Assembly (NCBI GenBank): GCA_013361785.1
Contig: JABFXK010000019.1
Span: 1 to 41,651, forward strand
Direction: 5' to 3'
DNA: 41,651 bases
Source of the DNA: Sphingomonas sp.
Lineage (GTDB): Bacteria > Pseudomonadota > Alphaproteobacteria > Sphingomonadales > Sphingomonadaceae
Shown here: positions 37,821 to 41,651 of the stretch, one piece after another
How the letters are laid out: each line of letters opens with the position of its first letter
Position numbering within the stretch: position 1 is the stretch's first letter
Notes under the pieces: model-generated
Databases searched by the model: none
Told to the model about the DNA's origin: nothing
Seen by the model: the letters and a program-made list of their open reading frames with translations, nothing else
Made by a program: the position numbers and the translations under genes

Positions 37821-38318
37821 ATGCGCTTACGCTTGCCCCTCATCAGCTTCGCCCTCATCGCGGCGATCGCGGCCTGCAGTCGCCAGGAACCCGTCGCGAA
37901 CGGCGCGAATGCCGTCACCGCCGTCCCGCAACAGGCGAATCAGCCCGAGCCCACGCCAGCAGGCGGTCCGCCGACGAATGGCACCAGCGCTGCCTCGCCC
38001 GCTGGACCGGATGAAACCACAGCGGCGATTCCGGCCGCTCTGCAGGGCCGCTGGGGCCTCGCTCCAGCCGACTGCAGCGCTCCGCTGGCGAAAGCCAAAG
38101 GTCTGCTGGTCGTGAATTCGAGCGAGCTGCGCTTCTATGAATCGCGTGCCGTGGCGGGGCCCGACGTGCACACCAGCACCAGCACGATGAGCGGGACTTT
38201 CCACTTCACCGGAGAGGGCCGGAGCTGGGACAAATTCGAAAGCTTGCAACGAAACCGCGACAAGCTGACACGTACCGAGAGCAACCCGACAGCGAGCTAC
38301 ACCTATGCGAAATGCTAA
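37821..38318 (+). CDS. Lipoprotein of unknown function, 165 aa
   Basis: The signal peptide ends IAAC with lipidated Cys19. A Pro/Ala/Asn-rich linker (about 20-70) leads to a small folded domain starting GRWGLAPADCSAP and ending TYAKC, whose two cysteines could form a disulfide. The WG..xxDC pattern is familiar from small sphingomonad lipoproteins, but no function is known. It lies 74 bases after mmsA and overlaps the next lipoprotein gene by 14 bases in another frame. Confidence 0.75.
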   Translation: MRLRLPLISFALIAAIAACSRQEPVANGANAVTAVPQQANQPEPTPAGGPPTNGTSAASPAGPDETTAAIPAALQGRWGLAPADCSAPLAKAKGLLVVNSSELRFYESRAVAGPDVHTSTSTMSGTFHFTGEGRSWDKFESLQRNRDKLTRTESNPTASYTYAKC

Positions 38319-38559
38319 GAGCATCCTCGTCCTGGCCGGCGCCGCCCTGGCACTCGGCGCGTGTCATCAACAGCAGCAGGCGGACCAGAACAACACCCTC
38401 TCGATGGACGAAGGAATCGCCGACAACCAGGTCGCCGCGGGCAATGCCGAGATCGAGACCCTCCCCGCTGACGAAAGCAGCGTCACTCCGTCGAACCAGC
38501 TTCAAAACGGCTCCGACAATCCCGATGTGAACAGCCTCGGCCCCACCAATTCGGAATGA
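38305..38559 (+). CDS. Small lipoprotein of unknown function, 84 aa
   Basis: The signal peptide MRNAKSILVLAGAALALGAC gives lipidated Cys20. The mature part is short (about 64 residues), polar and rich in Asn, Gln, Asp and Glu, so likely disordered. No family is recognised. The start lies inside the end of the previous lipoprotein gene, implying coupled translation, and the stop is 13 bases before the GST gene. Confidence 0.7.
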   Translation: MRNAKSILVLAGAALALGACHQQQQADQNNTLSMDEGIADNQVAAGNAEIETLPADESSVTPSNQLQNGSDNPDVNSLGPTNSE

Positions 38560-38572
38560 AGGAGCGCGGGAG

Positions 38573-39193
38573 ATGATCCTCTACTATTCGCCGGGAGCCT
38601 GCAGCCAGGCGCCGCATATCATTCTTCACGAGACCGGATTCGACCATGACGCGAAGCGCGTGGACCTGAAGTCGCACACGCTCGAAGACGGACGCTCTTA
38701 TTATGAGGTGAACCCGAAGGGCGCGGTCCCGGCGCTCCAGCTCGACAGCGGCGAGGTGCTGACCGAGAACGCGGTGGTCCTGCAATATCTCGGCGACCGC
38801 GCCTCCTTCGCAGAGGTGCTCCCGCCGCTCGGCGAGTTCCGCCGCTACCGGGTGCTCGAGATGGTCAATTTCATCACCACCGAGCTGCACAAGAGGTTCG
38901 GCTTCCTGTTCAACCCGAACGCGACGGAAGAATTCAAGCAGTTCATCATCACGGACCTCAAAAAGAAGCTCGACTATATCGACGAGCGGCTCGGGCATGG
39001 TCCGTTCCTCATGGGAGAGGATCTGACTCTCCCGGACGCCTATCTCTTCGTCATTGTCGGCTGGGCCGAAAAGATGATCGGGCTCGACCAGTGGCCGAAC
39101 CTCCGCGCCTTCCGCGAGCGCATGATGCAGCGCCCGTCGGTCCGCCACGTGCTGCGTTTCGAAGGATTGCTTCAGGAGGAACCCGCGGGCTAG
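38573..39193 (+). CDS. Beta-class glutathione S-transferase
   Basis: A 206-residue cytoplasmic enzyme. The N-terminal thioredoxin fold has YYSPGACSQAPHI with the beta-class Cys10, and VPALQLDSGEVLTENAVVLQYL for glutathione binding; the rest is the helical C-domain. Beta-class enzymes bind glutathione as a mixed disulfide and detoxify electrophiles. Its place in a valine-degradation cluster may relate to reactive acyl-CoA intermediates such as methacrylyl-CoA, which is an inference. Confidence 0.93.
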   Translation: MILYYSPGACSQAPHIILHETGFDHDAKRVDLKSHTLEDGRSYYEVNPKGAVPALQLDSGEVLTENAVVLQYLGDRASFAEVLPPLGEFRRYRVLEMVNFITTELHKRFGFLFNPNATEEFKQFIITDLKKKLDYIDERLGHGPFLMGEDLTLPDAYLFVIVGWAEKMIGLDQWPNLRAFRERMMQRPSVRHVLRFEGLLQEEPAG

Positions 39194-39205
39194 AGCGCCG
39201 CGGCA

Positions 39206-40348
39206 ATGAGCCAATTCGACCTCACCGACGACCAGCTCCAGATCCAGGAGATGGCGCGAAAATTCACTGCCGACGCAATTACGCCCAATGCGGCGGAGTG
39301 GGACGAGAAGCACATTTTCCCGCGCGACACGATCCGCGAGGCCGCCGAGCTGGGCTTCGGCGCCATCTATGTGAGCGAGGAAAGCGGCGGGATCGGCCTC
39401 GGCCGGCTCGAGGCGGCGTTGATCTTCGAAGCCATGGCCTATGGCTGCCCGTCGACCAGCGCCTTCATCTCGATCCACAACATGGTCTGCTGGATGATCG
39501 ATCGCTTCGGCTCGGCCGAGCTCAAGCAGAAGTACCTGCCGAAGATGATCAGCATGGAGCATATGGGCAGCTATTGCCTCACCGAGCCCTCCTCCGGCTC
39601 GGACGCGGCGGCGCTTAAGACCCGAGCCGTCCTCGACGGCGACCATTATGTGGTCAGCGGCTCCAAGGCCTTCATTTCCGGCGGCGGCGCCAACGACGTG
39701 ATGGTCGCGATGGTCCGCACCGGCGAGGAAGGCCCCAAGGGCATCAGCGCGCTGGTGATCGAAAAGGACATGCCGGGAGTCAGCTTCGGCGCGCAGGAGC
39801 GCAAGCTCGGCTGGCATTCCCAGCCGACATCGCAGGTGAATTTCGACGAGGTCAGGGTGCCCGTCAGCAACCGCGTCGGCGCCGAGGGCGAAGGCTTCCG
39901 AATCGCGATGATGGGTCTCGACGGCGGGCGCATCAACATCGGCGCCTGCTCGCTTGGCGGCGGCCAGCGGTGCCTCGACGAAGCGATCGCCTACACCAAG
40001 GGGCGGCAGCAATTCAGTCAGCCGATCGCCGACTTCCAGAACACGCAGTTCACCCTTGCCGACATGGAGACCGAGCTGCAGGCGGCGCGCCAGCTGCTGT
40101 ACGTCGCAGCGGTGAAGGTCACCGAGAATGCGGCGGACAAGACACGGTTCGCCGCCATGGCGAAGCGTCTCGCGACCGACACAGGCAGTAGCGTGGTCGA
40201 CCGGGCGCTCCAGCTCCACGGCGGCTACGGCTACCTCATGGACTATCCGATCGAGCGCTTCTGGCGCGACCTCAGGGTCCACTCGATCCTGGAAGGCACC
40301 AACCAGATCATGCGCGTGATCGTCAGCCGCGACATGCTCCGCCAGTGA
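39206..40348 (+). CDS. Acyl-CoA dehydrogenase, probably isobutyryl-CoA dehydrogenase
   Basis: A 380-residue FAD enzyme that introduces an alpha,beta double bond in an acyl-CoA. YCLTEPSSGSDAAAL and the C-terminal RDLRVHSILEGTNQIMRVIVSRDML, with the catalytic Glu in LEGTNQ, are typical of the short/branched-chain class. The neighbours mmsA and the 3-hydroxyisobutyryl-CoA hydrolase point to isobutyryl-CoA as substrate. The stop overlaps the next GTG start (GTGA at 40345-40348). Confidence 0.93.
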   Translation: MSQFDLTDDQLQIQEMARKFTADAITPNAAEWDEKHIFPRDTIREAAELGFGAIYVSEESGGIGLGRLEAALIFEAMAYGCPSTSAFISIHNMVCWMIDRFGSAELKQKYLPKMISMEHMGSYCLTEPSSGSDAAALKTRAVLDGDHYVVSGSKAFISGGGANDVMVAMVRTGEEGPKGISALVIEKDMPGVSFGAQERKLGWHSQPTSQVNFDEVRVPVSNRVGAEGEGFRIAMMGLDGGRINIGACSLGGGQRCLDEAIAYTKGRQQFSQPIADFQNTQFTLADMETELQAARQLLYVAAVKVTENAADKTRFAAMAKRLATDTGSSVVDRALQLHGGYGYLMDYPIERFWRDLRVHSILEGTNQIMRVIVSRDMLRQ

Positions 40349-41409
40349 CCGATGACGTCCTGATCAGTGTCGAGCGGGGGATCGGGCGGCTGCGGCTCAA
40401 CCGGCCCAAGGCGATCCACGCGCTCACCACCGCCATGTGCGAGAAGATGAGCGAAGCGCTTCTCGCATGGCTCGACGACGACAATGTCGAGATGGTGGTC
40501 ATCGACCATGCCGAGGGCCGGGGCTTTTGCGCCGGTGGCGACGTCGTGATGCTTGCCCGAAGCGGGAACACCGATGCCGACGAGGCCAAGCGCTTCTTCT
40601 TCGCCGAATACCGGCTCAACCACCTGCTTTTCAGCTATCCCAAGCCGACCTTGGCGATCATGGACGGGATCACGATGGGCGGAGGAGTCGGGATCTCGCT
40701 CCCCTGCTCCTACCGCGTCGCGACCGAGAACACGCGCCTCGCCATGCCCGAGACGAGCATCGGCCTGTTCCCGGACGTCGGCGGCGGCTGGTACCTGTCG
40801 CGGCTGCCGGGCCGTGTCGGTCAGTTCATGGTGCTGACCGGCGCCCGGCTCGACGGCGCCGAGTGCCACTACCTCAACCTTGCTACGCACTATGTCGAAC
40901 AGTCGGGCATCGAGGACCTGGTCGAGCGGCTGATGGTCGCGCCGGGCCGAGCGACAGGCGCGCTCGGCGCCGCCTCCGCTCCGACGCCGGAGGTGAAGAT
41001 CGAGCAGAATCTCGCGTTGATCGCGAGGCTGTTCGCCTCCGACCGGCTCGAGGAGGTGCTTGCCGCGCTGGAGCAGGACGAGAGCGAGTGGGCGCACACC
41101 GAGCTTTCCACCATCCGCACAAAAAGCCCGCTGTCGTGCAAGGTCTCGCTTCGGCTGCTCGCCGACGGCGCTGCGCGCGCCAGCTTCGCGGACGAGATGC
41201 GCGCCGAATATGCGCTCGCCGGCCGAGTCGTCCGCACCCACGACTTCCGCGAGGGCGTTCGCGCAGTCCTGATCGACAAGACGGGCGATCCGCAATGGGA
41301 CCCGCCGACGGCCGAGGAGGTCACGCAAGAAATGCTCGACGTGCTGTTCGCGCCGCTTCCCGCGAGCGAGGAATGGACGCCTTTCCCGGAAGCGGAGACC
41401 GTTGCATGA
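40345..41409 (+). CDS. 3-hydroxyisobutyryl-CoA hydrolase (crotonase superfamily)
   Basis: A 354-residue enzyme that frees 3-hydroxyisobutyrate from its CoA ester in valine breakdown. GRGFCAGGDV (59-67) forms an oxyanion hole, and MPETSIGLFPDVGGGWYLSRLPG carries Glu136 and Asp144, the residue pair typical of the hydrolase rather than a hydratase. The length (354, not about 260) also supports this. The start is a GTG overlapping the dehydrogenase stop, and the stop overlaps the next ATG. Confidence 0.93.
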   Translation: MTDDVLISVERGIGRLRLNRPKAIHALTTAMCEKMSEALLAWLDDDNVEMVVIDHAEGRGFCAGGDVVMLARSGNTDADEAKRFFFAEYRLNHLLFSYPKPTLAIMDGITMGGGVGISLPCSYRVATENTRLAMPETSIGLFPDVGGGWYLSRLPGRVGQFMVLTGARLDGAECHYLNLATHYVEQSGIEDLVERLMVAPGRATGALGAASAPTPEVKIEQNLALIARLFASDRLEEVLAALEQDESEWAHTELSTIRTKSPLSCKVSLRLLADGAARASFADEMRAEYALAGRVVRTHDFREGVRAVLIDKTGDPQWDPPTAEEVTQEMLDVLFAPLPASEEWTPFPEAETVA

Positions 41410-41651
41410 GCGACTACACCACCGTCCTGGTCGAGAAGCGCGGCGCGGTGACCCTGGTCACCTTGAACCGGCCGCAGGCGCTCAATGCACTCAACAGCGA
41501 AGTGCTTCGGGAGCTGATCGACGTCTTCGCGGCTTATGATGCAGACGACAGCCAGCGCTGCCTCGTGCTCACCGGGAGCGGCGAGAAGGCGTTCGCCGCG
41601 GGCGCGGACATCAAGGAGATGCAGCCGCAGGGCTTCGCCGACATGTACACT
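41406..41651 (+). CDS. Enoyl-CoA hydratase (crotonase family), 3' end beyond the window
   Basis: The first 82 codons are present: MSDYTTVLVEKRGAVTLVTLNRPQALNAL and KAFAAGADIKEM, the CoA-binding and oxyanion-hole segments of hydratases. It should hydrate methacrylyl-CoA or a similar enoyl-CoA, supplying the substrate of the previous gene's product. The ATG overlaps the hydrolase stop (ATGA), so the cluster is translationally coupled. The gene is cut by the right edge. Confidence 0.9.
   Translation, partial: MSDYTTVLVEKRGAVTLVTLNRPQALNALNSEVLRELIDVFAAYDADDSQRCLVLTGSGEKAFAAGADIKEMQPQGFADMYT

Noticed and set aside
38483-40282. Long open frame on the minus strand across the GST and acyl-CoA dehydrogenase genes
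   Set aside because: Antisense shadow of two clear enzymes, with low-complexity His/Arg/Val-rich composition.

Overview
The window looks like chromosome from a GC-rich sphingomonad (Alphaproteobacteria, Sphingomonadales). This rests on gene content and neighbourhoods rather than a database search: a large TonB-dependent receptor, a PopZ/DUF2497 gene close to valS and tolC, a zinc-less HemB, a candidate EcfG-type stress promoter, many overlapping start/stop codons, and frequent GTG/TTG starts. I see no prophage, IS element, integron or CRISPR array.

Left part (1-12.9 kb): a secreted Cys-containing protein, a TonB-dependent receptor, a DUF1003 membrane protein, tRNA-Arg(ACG), a small lipoprotein, hemB, a small exported protein, a MATE transporter, valS and an S9 peptidase. 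Three genes here carry lesions: an in-frame TAG 21 codons before the natural C-terminus of the receptor, a one-base frameshift in hemB, and a frameshifting deletion just after the nucleophile of the S9 peptidase. Everything to the right appears intact, so this is either local decay or local consensus error.

Middle-left (12.9-18.6 kb, minus strand): popZ, tolC and pcm, then a tightly overlapping four-gene cassette: outer-membrane beta-barrel, FMN-binding protein with a flavinylation motif, ApbE flavin transferase and a four-helix DUF4405/cytochrome-b-like membrane protein. A 7-1-7 palindrome resembling a Fur box lies just upstream. I read this as a candidate metal-regulated, flavin-based electron-transfer system across the inner membrane. 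It is the best candidate for a little-described system in the window.

Middle (18.6-26.3 kb, plus strand): tRNA-Cys(GCA) is followed by a reverse-transsulfuration pair (cystathionine beta-synthase and gamma-lyase), then a SCO1/SenC copper chaperone, a SelO-type AMPylase, an AstD-like aldehyde dehydrogenase and an L,D-transpeptidase lipoprotein, ending at a strong hairpin shared with convergent dnaB.

Right-middle (26.3-36.1 kb): dnaB diverges from dcd-kynU. A long minus-strand series follows: M28 peptidase, EamA transporter, DksA/TraR-type zinc finger, RNase R, a tail-anchored small protein, an NADPH-dependent FMN reductase and DoxX.

Right end (36.2-41.65 kb, plus strand): a valine/branched-chain degradation cluster (mmsA, beta-class GST, acyl-CoA dehydrogenase, 3-hydroxyisobutyryl-CoA hydrolase and the start of an enoyl-CoA hydratase) with two overlapping small lipoprotein genes inserted after mmsA. 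The window ends inside the enoyl-CoA hydratase.
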